The notes: generated by a model from the sequence alone, not told the origin. A stretch of 64,000 nt of DNA from Ceratothoa steindachneri (GCA_963969495.1 OZ018329.1:143200021-143264020); one strand, 5' to 3'. Positions 1 through 10,943 are shown, counted from the stretch's first letter. Program-made: numbers and translations.

Positions 1-207
1 TAGCAGCACCCGCCTAAGGTTTCGAGGCGGAGGGAGGAAAAGACTCACATGGCGAGCCCAACCTCCCCCAATAAGTCCTTGAAGGCCACAGCGCCTCCAG
101 CGCTTTGTCCGGCCAACAGCGCCCCGGGTTCTGCCCCCGGGAAGCGTACGGCCATTCCCATGAGGTTCTTCAGTTCGAGGAGGGCCCCCGCGTCTCCTCC
201 GAGCTAG
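1..207 (+). pseudogene. ORF1 (gag) C-terminal end of copy A
   Basis: This frame matches the basic, Pro/Ser-rich ORF1 tail also found in copies B, D and E (shared PPKVSRR, then TSPNKS). The upstream zinc knuckles lie outside the window. The ORF1 frame ends at TAG 205-207. The ORF2 frame is already open from about position 72, so the two overlap by roughly 130 bases with ORF2 in the -1 frame. Gag proteins of this group bind element RNA; that role is from family knowledge. Confidence 0.75.
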
Positions 208-1325
208 GCCTGGAGGGCATATTCCTTCAATAAAATTGCCGTGGACTCCAGGCCAACTGGGAAGAGCTTCGGAGGCTCGTCTCGTCCCGCTCCCCGTCAG
301 CTATCTTTTTGCAGGAGACCATGCTAGGCGCGTGCCCCCTGCCCGCCCTCCCGGGGTACAAGGGTCTTGCGACCCCACCACCGCGGGATGGCTGAGCTGG
401 GGGATGCGCGGTTTACACCCGGCATAATGTCTCCGTTCTTCCTTTCTCTTTAGATACCTCCTTTCAGGCAGTCGCTGTGAAGCTGCACCTGGATAGGAGG
501 TATAGTATAATTTCTGCGTACATTCCACCGTCAGCTGACTTCGACGCGGGGGACTACCGCCGCGTCTTGGCACGGTTGCCGAGGCCCTATCTCTTGCTTG
601 AAGATCTGAACGGAAGGCATCCTCTCTGGGGAGATTACTCCATAAATCCCAGGGGACAAGTCCTTGCCGATCTGATCGAAGAGCTTGAGATGGGTGTCCT
701 AAACGTGAATGAGTTTAAGCATCACTGTCCGAGAACAGCTTCATTTTCTTGCCTTGACCTATCTTTGTGCTCTTCGGATGCACAGCCTGATTTTGATTGG
801 GAAGTGGTCGATGACCTCCATGGTAGTGATCACTTTTTCATTCAAATATCATTTTCAGGGCAACTGCCGCCTGAGAGACCACCTCGGTGTTTCTTGGCGT
901 GGGCGCGGTGGCCTGCATTTCAGGAAATGACTGAATTCTCTATCTCAGTCGAGGAGTTTAGGTCGGTAGATGAGGCCGTTGAGTTCTTCTCCGGCAACCT
1001 CATCGCCGTGGGCCTGACTACTATTCCTAGGACGTCTGGCCGTTTTGCACGCCGACCACTCCCATGGTGGTCGGCCGAGTGTGAGACGGCCCTCAAACAG
1101 AAGCGTTATGCCTACATGCGCTATAAGCGCCGCCCGAACGATTTCACTGTCGCTGAATTTCGTCGGGCTAGGGCTAGGTTACGGTATATTTCGAAGCACG
1201 CCCGCCGCTCTTCTTGGCGGGCATACGTGTCTTCACTTAACGGGAAGACCCCTTTAGCTGAGGTGTGAAAGCGAGTCAAAAAGATTCGGGGCAAGTTCTC
1301 GCAGGACCCCCCTCCCGTTCTTTAG
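208..1325 (+). pseudogene. ORF2 endonuclease domain and linker, copy A
   Basis: This is an exonuclease-endonuclease-phosphatase type nickase, which in this group cuts the target strand to prime reverse transcription. Visible motifs are NCRGL (about 231), QET (about 312, catalytic Glu kept), EDLNGRHPLWG (normally GDLN, so Gly to Glu) and SDHF (about 830). A long uninterrupted stretch runs from 477 to 1268. A stop sits just before NCRGL, another in PRDG, and others at 1266-1268 and 1323-1325. The linker contains the WWSAEC and YKRR motifs seen between EN and RT in this family. Non-functional as it stands. Confidence 0.9.
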
Positions 1326-3050
1326 GAGAATGGGACCGCAATCTTGGACCCCGCGTCCGTGGCGGAATCCTTCGCGACCGCTTTTTCTGCATTCTCTAGC
1401 CGTGATGCTGCTCCGCCAGCATTCACTGCACGTCGTGATGTCGTGGAAGGCCGCCGGCTGGACTTTACCTCCAGAGGCAGAGAACCCTTCAACGACAAGT
1501 TTACTGTGAGCGAGTTGCGTTCCGCTCTCGCTTCGTGCGCGGACACCGCCCACGGTCCGGACGATGTCCCTTACGCCATGCTTCGACATCTAGGTGAGCG
1601 AGGCATGGCCTTTCTGTTAGATTTGTTCAACAGGATCTGGGTGGAAGGTCTTCTCCCAGACTCCTGGCAAATCGTTACTGTGCTTGCCTTTCGCAAACCG
1701 GGGAGAGATTACTCTACCCTGACCGGTTTTCGCCCAATCTCTCTAACCTCTTGCGTGTACAAGTTGATGGAGAAATTGGTGAATGTTAGATTAGCCTTTT
1801 TCGTGGACAGCGGAGGCCATCTGTCTTCCACACAGTGCGGCTTCCGCAAGTTCCACTCCACGTCGGATGCTCTGCTCCGACTGGAAAATGCCGTCTGCGA
1901 GGCTTTCCTTCGTAGACAGCACTACGCCGCGGTGTTTTTCGATCTAGAGAAGGCCTATGATACCGCATGGCGATACGGTATCCTGGAGACTCTCCACACG
2001 ATGGGGGCGATGGGACGCCTTCAAATTTTTATATCTGAATTTTTGCGAGATCGTCGATTCTGCGTACGGGGGGGAGCGCCCTCTCCGGCCCAAAGGAGCA
2101 GGAAGAGGGTGTCCCGCAGGAAAGTGTCCTCAGTGTCACACTCTTTGCCCTGAGCATTAACGGCATCACCTCGGTGCTGCCGGAAGATGTTCTCGCTACG
2201 CTCTACGTGGACGACTTTTCGATCTCTTTTGGCGCGGCCCAGATGCCAACTCTGGAGCGTCGACTCCAACAGGCATTGAACCGCGTCTCTCGCTATGCCG
2301 AAGTGAATAGGTTTCGGTTTTCTTTGGCCAAGACTAAGGTGGTGCAATTCTGCTGCCATCCAAGGCTTCACCCTGACCTAGATTTGATTCTTAATGGGTT
2401 GCGCCTGGATGTGGTTGAGTCGCACCGTTTCCTTGGTCTTGTATTCGACCGACGCCTCACCTGGGAGGCTCATATTCGCAGCCTAAGGGTCTCTTGTACC
2501 CGCGCCATGGACATTCTCCGTTCCGTGACGTTCAGCGCTTGGGGCGCTGATAGGGCTACTGCCTTACTTTTTTATCAATCCTTTGTTCGTTCGAAGCTCG
2601 ACTACGGATGCGAGTTTTATGCATCCGCAGCCGAGCGTTTATTGCGGAAGGTGGATTCGATCCACCATACCGGCCTTCACCTTGCGACCGGTGCCTTCCG
2701 CACTTCCCCCATTGAGAGCCTGTTGGTCGATGCTGGGGAGATGCCACTCGCTCTGCACCGCGTGCAGTGTATCACTCGACTGTACGCGCGAGCCCGGCGC
2801 CTCCCTCAGTCGCCAACAGCTCTCACTGCATCCGCAGCTGATCTCGATGGTGCCTATGCCGTCGAGAGACGCCAGTCATACCCTAAGCCTTTTGGGTTTA
2901 ATGCCAGGAAACTCCTTCGAGAGGTAGATATCGCTCTCGGGCTGGTGGCGCCCCTGGTTTTTCTCAGGATGCCACCCTGGAGGGTACCAAATTTGGCTAT
3001 TTGTCGCCACGCCTCTGCTCCCAAAGCTTTTACTGCGCCAGGGAGTATTG
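1326..3050 (+). pseudogene. ORF2 reverse transcriptase domain, copy A
   Basis: The domain copies element RNA into DNA at the nicked target. Motifs in order: GFRPISLTS (about 1728), QCGFRKFHST (about 1835), FFDLEKAYDTAW (motif A, about 1935) and YVDDFSISF (catalytic motif, about 2204), then the thumb region with LGLVFDRRLTW and SKLDYG. The open stretch 1344-2153 is in one frame and 2174-3163 in another, so a frameshift lies between motif A and the YVDD motif near 2070-2150. All catalytic Asp residues are present, making this the least damaged RT of the five copies. Confidence 0.92.
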
Positions 3051-3920
3051 CGTTCGACCTTTTTGGAGCACACATCGTGTTACGTTGGAACCGTGCCAGT
3101 GTATACGGATGGCTCCAAGTCCCAAGAGGGGGTCGGTTTCCATGCCGTATCCCCTCTGTTTGAAGTCAGCGGGGCTTTACCAGGCGCTGCGTCTGTCTTC
3201 ACGGCCGAGCTGGTGGCAATACACCACTCGGTACGGGAGATTACGCGACGTGCCCGGTTCGGAGACCGGATTGTGATCTATAGCGACTCACAAAGCGCCC
3301 TGAGTGCTCTCGGGGCATTGGAATCTCCGCATCCCCTGGTTTGCGATATCCGTGACGCCACGGTTTTGGCAAGCCGGGCAGATGTCGAAATTATCTTCTG
3401 CTGGGTTCCTGGACATGTAGGAATTGCGGGGAATGAGCGCGCCGATGAGGGCGCCAAAGAGTCCGCGAGGACTCTGCGACGGGACCAGCGTTTCGCTCTT
3501 CGTCCCACCGACTACATGGCTGGAATACAGGCAGCTCTTCGGACTGCTTGGCAAAGAAGATGGGAGACGGTCGAAGGGAACTTAAAGTTGCGTGCCATTG
3601 CGCCGCGACTGTTCCCATGGATCTATCCCTCAATGCCGCGGCGGCTTCAGGTTGCTTTCTGTCGTCTTCGAATCGGACACACTCGTGTGACGCATCGCTA
3701 CTTGATGGAGCGCTCGCATGCGCCCTATTGCAACGACTGCGTCGTCCCTCAGACTGTTCGGCATATTCTTGTCGAATGTCCCAGTCTAGGTGATCTTCGC
3801 GCACGATACCTGTCTCGGGGTCGCTACCGCCTGCCCCTTGTACTCGGGACGAGTGCGTGCACCATGACTGGTGGACTTATTGACTTTTGGGGGAAGGCCG
3901 GCCCTCTCCCTTTCATTTAA
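3051..3920 (+). pseudogene. ORF2 RNase H domain and C-terminal Cys/His knuckle, copy A
   Basis: Open from 3048 to the TAA at 3918-3920. The RNase H carboxylates are all visible: TDGSK (Asp, about 3105), FTAEL (Glu, about 3198), SDSQSAL (Asp, about 3285) and the WVPGHVGIAGNERAD block (His and final Asp, about 3403). Downstream is CNDC...HILVEC (about 3735-3780), a CCHC-like knuckle usual at the end of ORF2 in this group. RNase H removes the RNA strand after first-strand synthesis. The domain is intact but cut off from RT by a frame change near 3050. Confidence 0.93.
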
Positions 3921-4103
3921 CCCGGTTTTATTGTTGTTGTTGTTTTTGTTATCGTTTTTGTTATTGCTTTGTTATTGTTATTTCTTTTTATTGTTGTTTC
4001 CTGTTGAATTATTTTGAAGTAGCCTAGAACTAGGCTGTTTGTTTACGGCAACTTATGCCTAAGTCGGCAGTCACCAGATAGCCCCTTAATCAAAAAAAAA
4101 AAA
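3921..4103 (+). other. 3'UTR and A tail of copy A
   Basis: A T-rich segment of TTGTTATTG-like runs is followed by a conserved end: the self-complementary GCCTAGAACTAGGC (about 4023-4036), then CGACTTATGCCTAAGTCG inside GGCAACTT...CAGTCACC, then CCCCTTAATC and A12 (4092-4103). The same end occurs in copies B to E. Confidence 0.85.
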
Positions 4104-4456
4104 TCGTGTTTCTCCTGAGATATTAAGTTTATTATTTTTATAGATTTATATTCATAGATTTATTTAAAAGATTATATATTTATAGATTTACAAAGTGTGT
4201 ATGAGAGGTTAATGTGTAGATACCAAGTCTTTCATATGCTTCGCTTGAAAGTCCACAGTTACCTAGAGGCTAGGTGACTAGATCCCTGTGCACTTTCAAG
4301 ATAGGCCTAAGAAAGTCCAGGACGCTACGAAGTAATTAGTCGGACACCCGACTAATTACTCTTAAAATCACAATTTGTCTTGAACAGAAACAAACACAGG
4401 CACAGGCAAGGTTCTACCTTGTCTTCGTATAAATAAAGGAAGGGTTTCTTTCATCC
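4104..4456. other. Spacer between copies A and B holding a cluster of hairpins
   Basis: There is no coding sequence. The left half is AT-rich. From 4244 four inverted repeats follow closely: 15-bp arms 4244-4258 and 4286-4300 (one mismatch); nested inside, 10-bp arms 4257-4266 and 4270-4279 (one mismatch); a perfect 13-bp palindrome 4331-4343/4348-4360 with a 4-base loop; and 6-bp arms 4407-4412/4416-4421. No known RNA family was recognised. Confidence 0.7.
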
Positions 4457-4468
4457 CATGCGGAAGGG
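4457..4468. repeat. Left target-site duplication of copy B
   Basis: CATGCGGAAGGG lies directly before the first base of copy B. It pairs with CATGCGGGAGGG right after the A tail (11 of 12 bases identical). Confidence 0.85.
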
Positions 4469-4978
4469 CCCCGTAAGGGGCGCGGCGATTTGCCGCCCTG
4501 ACCAGCGTGCTTACGGGATCCAGCGCTCCGTCCAGCCGCAGCTTATCCTCTCTTCCTTCCTTCAGATTGCCTGTATTTCTCCCCTACTCCGTCGCTTTTT
4601 ATACAACCTATCCCACAACTTTCTAAGGTCATCCTCTAATTTCACAGGGTAGATGCCAACGGTCCCGGATCGGGACTGAGGGGAGAGTGGACAACGTTGC
4701 CTAACCCCTGAGCTCCGGTTCAGTATAAAGGTTTTATAACAACCTGCTATAACCCCACCCATACCTTCCTCACATCCCTTTTCCTTTTCTCTTCACACTC
4801 AGTTTTACGCTGTGTCCAAGGTGGAGCCGCCATGCCGATGGACTGCCAGGCCATCAGGCGGGAGGGCTGGTCCCAAATGGCGGCGCCTGGTTATCCCAGG
4901 CCTGTAAACCCCTCTTGCAGTGCAGGGTGCTGCAAGAGGTGATGAGCTATTGCGTCATGTAGTACAAATAGTGTCACC
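4469..4978 (+). promoter_or_regulatory. 5'UTR of copy B, likely holding the internal promoter
   Basis: It runs from the element's first base to the first ORF1 ATG. The extreme 5' end can fold as CCCC-GTAA-GGGG, or as an 8-bp stem of 4470-4477 with 4510-4517. The hairpin GCGGCGATTTGCCGC is also present. Copy C has a related leader, and copy E keeps only its first part. Non-LTR elements of this type normally carry an internal promoter here; no promoter motif is clear enough to assign. Confidence 0.6.
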
Positions 4979-7087
4979 ATGCCCATGGATGAGTCAACAA
5001 AAAACAAACCCCTATAACTCCCCTTGAAACAACGACGGAGCCGCCCTCGGGCAGCTCCAGCGGAAAATGGAGGTCTATCCCCCTGTGTTTGTGCATGGGT
5101 CCCTCCATATTTCTCTAACCGGAGAGGAAGCTTTCTCCTCTCCTTCGCCTATGGGTGCAGGGGACTTGCCCTTACCCATTTCTCTGGAGGTGCTTTCAGG
5201 CACCTCCTTTTTTTCAGCGGCAGTCTCCTCTTTTCATTCCAAGGGGACTGAAAAGAAAACCAGCCAGCAGGCAGCCCATAGGGGGCCGCTACCCATTGAA
5301 GGGGTTTGGTAGGGCAAAACCCTTTAAGGGGGAGAGGAGAGCCAGGCCCATTCGGTCTCTCCCCTCAAAAGACCTGCTGGCAAGCATATTAAACTTTGCC
5401 AGGGTCAAGGCCTGTGCCTCCCCACACAAGACGGTGACACTGCCAAGGATACCTGCGATGTCCGGGGAGGTGATGACCAACTGAAGGCCCCTCCGGTTAT
5501 AGACATGGTCCTTGAGGAAATCCAGCCTCAGACGGTAGGGACTTACATGGGGGGAAATCCGGGCTCAGCGCCAAACACCGAACCCGAATCTGCCCCTATG
5601 CAAGGTCCTCCTAAAACGACATGGGTTTTTGATGCAGTACAAGAAGTGGAGGGATCTCCTGCGACAGGTGCCCCTACGGCTACCAAAACCTTCTCCATTT
5701 CGGAGAAGGACCTGGCTAAGGCCGGTCCATCGGCCTGGGGGCTTCTACTGGCGAAGGTGAGAAGCGGGTTCATTCCCCGCCCTCCTCTTCAGAAAATAAA
5801 AGGACGAAAAAGATCAAAAAAACTAAAAGGACTCAGGGGCCCTCTCCATCCGTGGGGGCTGCGGGGACGGATGGGTCTGCTGCCACTTTTGCAAGCAACC
5901 AAGCCAATATCGGCACATCCGGCCCCTCTGTTCCCCCAGATGCGAAACATCTGACCATGACAAAGACCAAAAGTGCACAGGGCGGAGCCTTGATGACACC
6001 GGGGCCCCTGATTCAGAGGTTATCTCGCGTTTTCGAGCCCGCTGGCTTCAAACGCTTCCTCGATATTCGCTCCACTGATGGCACCATGTTGGCCAAGGGC
6101 AACATGATCCATCAGATGAAAGCATTAGCTAGCGCAATTGGTAGAGGGCCGAAGGTTACATGTTTCTCGGACGGAAGCTTTCTGGCGAATGCGGCTAATC
6201 CCGCTGAGGTTGCCAAGATAAGGGCTCTTCGGACACTTCATGGCACCCGGGTGAGTGTGCGCCCTGCAATCTACCATGAACTTTGTTAAAGGAGTAGTTT
6301 ATGCGAGGGAACCCGTTCACAACTCCATTGGGGACATAATCTTAGAGCTGGCCGACCAAGGGGAGATCAAGGTCGAACGTCTGATGAGAAAACAGGGAGA
6401 GGCCTCGATACCCACCCATACAGTCTTCGTCACGTTCGACTGTGACAAGCTTCCTGAGTCGGTGCGTGCCGGTGGGTACCTCTACCGCGTGAAGGCATTA
6501 GTGCCACTCCCGCGGCAGAGCTATTACTGTCACTGCTTTGGTCATACAAATCATTCTTAAGACGTGCAAAGTTGGGGTCCCCCGAAGTTTGTGAAAATTG
6601 CTCCAAGGCCACACATGACAAGTCTAAATCATGTGTGTCTGTGTGTGTCAATTCCTGAGAGACCCCCTCGTTTCTACAAAGCAATGTGGTGCATATCTCC
6701 TTGAGAAACAAATCCTGGCCGTTCAGGCCTAGGATCGACTCTTATTCCGCGAAGCTAAGGACTTGGTCCTGGCGCTCCCGGCTCTGCCTGGGACGTCATA
6801 TGCCTCAATAGTTAGAAAGGCACTGAGCGAGTGGCTCGGAGACGGTGGTTCCTCGAAAAGAGGGCCCCCCACCTCCGAAGCCGCAAGACCCGCCTAAGGT
6901 TTCGAGGCGGAAGAAGGAAAAGACTTGCATGGCGAGCCCAACCTCCCCCAATAAGTCCTCGAAGGTGACAGCACCTTGAGCGCTTTGTCCGGCCAACAGC
7001 GCCCGGGCTCGTGCCTCCAGCAAGCGTACTGCCATTCCCATGAGGGACTTCTGTCCGAGGAGGGCAACCGCATCTTCTCCGAGATAG
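4979..7087 (+). pseudogene. ORF1 (gag-like, CCHC zinc knuckles), copy B
   Basis: I place the start at ATG 4979 (context TCACCATGCC) because copy C has the same context before a matching start (MPNDEE versus MPMDES). The N-terminal part is Pro/Ser-rich and basic (SKDLLA..LN). The core begins near 6010 with the FEPAGFKRFL motif and includes ANAANPAE and STMNFVKGVVYA. Zinc knuckles follow near 6525-6660 but are damaged: the first has lost Cys residues and ends in a stop. The frame ends at TAG 7085-7087, overlapping ORF2. There are several frameshifts and stops. The family role is nucleic-acid binding and RNP assembly. Confidence 0.85.
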
Positions 7088-8221
7088 GCCTGGAGGGCAT
7101 ATTGCTTGCATGGAATTGCCGTGGACTCCGGGCCAACTGGAAGAAGCTGCGGAGGCTCCTCTCATCCCGTTCCCTGTTAGCTATTTTTCTGCAGTAGATC
7201 ATGCTAGGCGCGTGCCCCTTGCCCGCCCTCCCGGGGTACAAGGGTCTTCCGACCCCACCACTACGAGTTAGCCGGGCTGGGCGATGCGTGGTTTACACGC
7301 AGCATGATGTCTCTGTTTTTCCTTTCTCTTTAGATACCTCGTTTCAGGCAGTGGCTCTGCAGCTGCACCTGGATACGAGGTATACTATCATTTATGCGTA
7401 CATTCCACCGCCAGCTGACTTCGACGTGGGTGTCTTCCGCTGCATTATGGCACGGTTGCGGAGGCCCTTTATCTTGCTTGGAGATCTGAACGGCAGGCAT
7501 CCTCTCTGGGGAGATTACTCAATAAATCCCAGACAAATCCTTTCCGATCTGATCGAAGAGATTAAGATAGGTGTCCTAAACGTGAATGAGTTTACGCATC
7601 ACGGTCCGAGAACCGCTTCTTTAACTTGCCTTGACCTATCTTTGTGCTCTTCGGATGTGGGGCCTGTTTTGATTAGGGGGTGGTCGATGACCTCTATGGT
7701 AGTGATCACTTTCCCATTCAATTATTATTTTCATGGCAACTATGCCTCAGAGCCCACCTCGGTGGTGCTTGGCGCGGGCGCGATGGTCTGCATTTCAGGA
7801 AATGACAGAATTCTCTATCTGAGTCAAAGAGTTTAGGTGGATAGATGAGGCCGTTGAGTTCTTTTCCGGGAACCTCATCGCCGCGGGCCTGGCTACTATT
7901 ACTAGAACGTCTGGCTGTTTTGCACACCGACCACTCCTATGGTGGTCGGCCGAGTGTGAGATTGCTCTCAAACAGAAGCGTTATGCCTACATGCGCTATA
8001 AGCGCCGCACGAACGATTTCACTGTCGCTGAATTTCATCAGGCTAGGGCTAGGTTCCGGTATATTTCGAATAACGCCCGCCGCTCTTCTTGACGGGCTTA
8101 CATGTCTTTACTTAACGGAAAGACCCCTTTAGCAGAGGTGTGGAAGCGAGTCAAAAGGATTCGGGGCAAGTTCTCCCAGGACCCCCCTCCCGTTCTCCGG
8201 GAGAATGGGACCGCAATCTAG
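7088..8221 (+). pseudogene. ORF2 endonuclease domain and linker, copy B
   Basis: The ORF2 frame is open from 6976, inside the ORF1 end, through AWNCRGLRANW (about 7110). The catalytic Glu position of QET has become a stop (7195-7197), and the frame then reopens through GDLNGRHPLWG (about 7480). The SDHF stretch near 7705 is frameshifted. The linker keeps the YAYMRYKRR motif near 7985. The domain is a target-nicking EEP endonuclease, inactive here because of the lost Glu and the frame breaks. Confidence 0.88.
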
Positions 8222-9960
8222 GACCCCGCGCCTATGGCAGAATTCTTTGCGACCGCTTATTCCGCATTCTCTAGCCGGTATGCTGCTCCACCAGCATTCA
8301 ATGCACGTTTTGATGTCGCGGAAGGCCGCTGGCAGGACTTTACATCCATAGGCGGAGAACCCTTCAACGATAGGTTTATTTTGAGTTAGTTGCGCTTCGC
8401 TCTCGCTTTGTGCGCGGACTCTCCCCTTGTCCGGACGATATTTCGTACGCCATGCTCCGACACCTGGGTGAACAAGGCATGGCATTTCTGTTAGATTTGT
8501 TCAAAAAGATCTAGTTGGAGGATGTTTTCCCAGATTCCCAGCGAATCGCTACTGTGCTCGCCTTTCACAAGTCGGAAAAGAAATCACTACTCCGACTGGT
8601 TTCTTCCCAATCTGTATAACCTCTTGCGTGTGCAAGTTGATGGAGAAATTGGTAAATGTTAGACTAGCCTTTTTCCTGGTAAGCGGATGCCATCTGTTCT
8701 CTTCACAGTGCGGCTTTCGCAAATTCCACTCCACGTCCGATTCTCTGCTCCGACTGGAAAATGCCGTCTGCGAGGCTTTCCATTGTGGACAGCCCTACGC
8801 CACGGCGTTTTTCGATCTGGAAAAGGCTTATGATACCGCATAGCGAAACGGGATCATGGAAACTCTCCACACGATGGGGAGGAGGGAACGCCTACCAGTC
8901 TTTATATCTGAATTTTTGCGAGATCGTCGATTCCGCGTACGGGTGGGGGGGAGTTCTCTTCGTCCCAAAGGAGCAGGAAGAGGGTTTCCCGCAAGGAAGT
9001 ATCCTCAGTGTCACACTCTTAGCCCTCAGCATCAACGACATCACCTCAGGGCTGCCAGAATATTTTCTCACTACGCTCTACGTGGACGACCTTTCGATCT
9101 CTTTTGGCGTGCCCCAGATGCCAACTCTACAGCGTCGACTCCAACAGGCAAAGAACCGCGTCTCTCCATATGCCGAAGCGCATAGGTTTCGGTTTTCTTT
9201 GGCCAAAACTAAGGTGGTGCACTTCTGCCGCCATCCACGGCTCCACCCCGACCCAGATTTGTTTCTTAATGGGGTGCGCCTGGATGTGGTTGAGTCGCAC
9301 CATTTCCATGTTCTTGTATTTGACCCGACGCCTCACCTTGGAGGCTCATATTCGCAGCCTTAAGGTCTCTTGTACCCACACCATGAATATTTTCCGTTCC
9401 GTTACGTTCAGCACTTGGGGCGCTGATAGGGCTACTGCCCATCAAATTATCGTTCGTTTGTACGTTCGAAGCTCGACTACGGATGTGAGTTTTACGCATC
9501 CGCGGCCGAGCGTTTATTGCGGAAGGTGGATTCAATCAAATACACTGGCCGTGGCCTTGCGACCATTGTCTTTCCAACTTTCCCCATTGAGAACCTGTTG
9601 GTCGATTCTGGGGAGATACCACTCCCTCTGTGCCGCGTGCAGTGCATTACTTGCCTGTACGCGCGAGCCCGGTGCCTCCCTCATTCGCCAACAGCTTTCA
9701 ATTCATCCGCAGCTAATCTCGACAGTGCCAATGCCGCCGAGAGACGCCGGTCATACCCTTAGCCCTTTGGGTTTAGGGCCAGGAAACTACTTTCGGAGCT
9801 AGATATAACTCTCAAGCTGGTGATGACCCTGGTTCTGCCCAGGACGCCACCCTGGAGGGTACCATATTTGGCTATTTGTCGCCACGCCTCTGCTCCTAAA
9901 TCTTGTACGGCGCCGAGGGTATTCTGTTCGACCTTTTTGGAGCACACCTCGTCTCACGCT
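8222..9960 (+). pseudogene. ORF2 reverse transcriptase domain, copy B
   Basis: The fingers region (QCGFRKFHST) and motif A (FFDLEKAYDTA, then TAG at 8841) lie in the stretch 8628-8843. The GFPQGS motif B (about 8976) and YVDDLSISF (about 9080) lie in the next open stretch, ending at 9363. The catalytic motif is intact, but at least four stops or frameshifts separate the segments. The thumb region continues in pieces at 9517-9762. Confidence 0.88.
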
Positions 9961-10771
9961 GGAACCGTGCCAGTTTATACGGATGGCTCCAAGTCCCAAG
10001 AGTCGGTCGGCTTCCACGCCGTATCTTCTCTGTTTGAAGTCAGCGGGGCTCTGCCAGGCGCTGCGTCTGTCTTCACGGCCGAGTTGGTGGCAATAGACCA
10101 TTCGGTACGGGAGATTACGCGACGTGCCCGATGCGGAGACCAAATTGTGATCTATAGCGCCTCACAAAGCACCCTGAGTTCTCTAAGGGCATTGGAATCT
10201 CCGCATCCCCTGGTTTGCGATATCCGTGACGCCACGGTTTTGGCGAGCCGGACAGATGTCGAGATTATCTTCTGCTGGGTTCCTGGACATATAAGAATTG
10301 CGGAGAATGAGCGTGCCGATGAGGGTGCCAAAGAGTTCACGACCGGACCAGCGTTTCGCTCTTCCTTACTCTGACTACATGGCAGGAATATAGGCAGCTC
10401 TTTGAACTGCTTGGCAAAGAAGTTGGGAGACGGTCGAGTGGAACTTAAAGTTGCGTGCCATTGCGCCACGACTGTTCCCATTGACCTATCCGTCAATGTC
10501 GCTTTCTTTTGTCTCCAAATCGAACACACTCGTTTGACGCATCGCTATTTAAAGGAGTTCTCGCCTGCGCAATATGGCGACTACTGTGTCGTCCTCCAGA
10601 CTGTTTGGCACATTCTTGTCGAATGTCCCAGTCTTGGTGATTTTCGCGCACGTTACCTGTCCTAGTACCGGGATGGGCGGGGTCGCTTTGTACTCGGGAC
10701 GAGTGCGTGCACGTTGACTGGTTGAATTGTTGACGTTTTGAGGGATGTCGGTCTTCTCCCTTTCATTTAAC
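9961..10771 (+). pseudogene. ORF2 RNase H domain and C-terminal knuckle, copy B
   Basis: The domain is readable in the stretch 9820-10374: VYTDGSKS, FTAELVAI, then YSASQST where the other copies have SDSQ, and WVPGHIRIAENERAD. The third acidic residue is therefore Ala, which should abolish RNase H activity. The C-terminal part (10402-10665) keeps HILVECP, but the first knuckle Cys is replaced (YGDYC instead of YCNDC). A short deletion removes part of the region around 10500. Confidence 0.88.
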
Positions 10772-10943
10772 TAGGTTTATTTGTTATTTTTGTTATTATT
10801 TTGTTATTGTTATTGCTTCCAAATTGTTATTTTTTTATTGTTGTTTTCTGTTAAAAATTTTTAAAGTAGCCTAGAACTACGCTGTTTGTTTACGGCGACT
10901 TATGCCTAAGTGGGCAGTCGACAGATATGTCCTAAAAAAAAAA
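10772..10943 (+). other. 3'UTR and A tail of copy B
   Basis: A T-rich run is followed by the family end GCCTAGAACTACGC (one mismatch in the stem), CGACTTATGCCTAAGTGG and CAGTCGACAG, then A10 (10934-10943). It ends exactly at the right target-site copy. Confidence 0.85.

Larger units (their letters stand above)
1..4103 (+). mobile_element. I-group non-LTR retrotransposon, copy A (5' end outside the window)
   Basis: In order it holds the last part of ORF1, an endonuclease, a reverse transcriptase with YVDD, an RNase H domain, a C-terminal Cys/His knuckle, a 3'UTR and a 12-base A tail. RT followed by RNase H in a poly(A)-tailed element without LTRs is the layout of the I group (I, R1, LOA and relatives). 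The window edge cuts it inside ORF1, so its length and left target-site copy are unknown. It is the best preserved ORF2 in the window: two stops (about 1266 and 1323), and frame changes near 2100 and 3050. It should be non-coding today. Confidence 0.95.
4469..10943 (+). mobile_element. I-group non-LTR retrotransposon, copy B (full length, decayed)
   Basis: This is the only copy with both ends and all domains: 5'UTR, ORF1, endonuclease, RT, RNase H, 3'UTR and A10 tail, 6475 bp in all. The ends are fixed by the flanking 12-bp duplication. It starts with CCCCGTAAGG, the same first bases as copy E. The reading frames have many stops and small indels, and the RNase H site is mutated (SDSQ to SASQ), so it cannot move on its own. 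It lies 365 bases after copy A in the same orientation. Confidence 0.95.

Noticed and set aside
2021..2371. - strand frame of 116 codons inside copy A, and many similar - strand frames in copies B to E
   Set aside because: They are antisense shadows of the RT and RNase H regions. The + strand frames carry the known motifs.
5024..5484. Three overlapping short + frames as separate small genes
   Set aside because: They are pieces of the frameshifted ORF1 N-terminal region, as shown by matching blocks in copies C and E.
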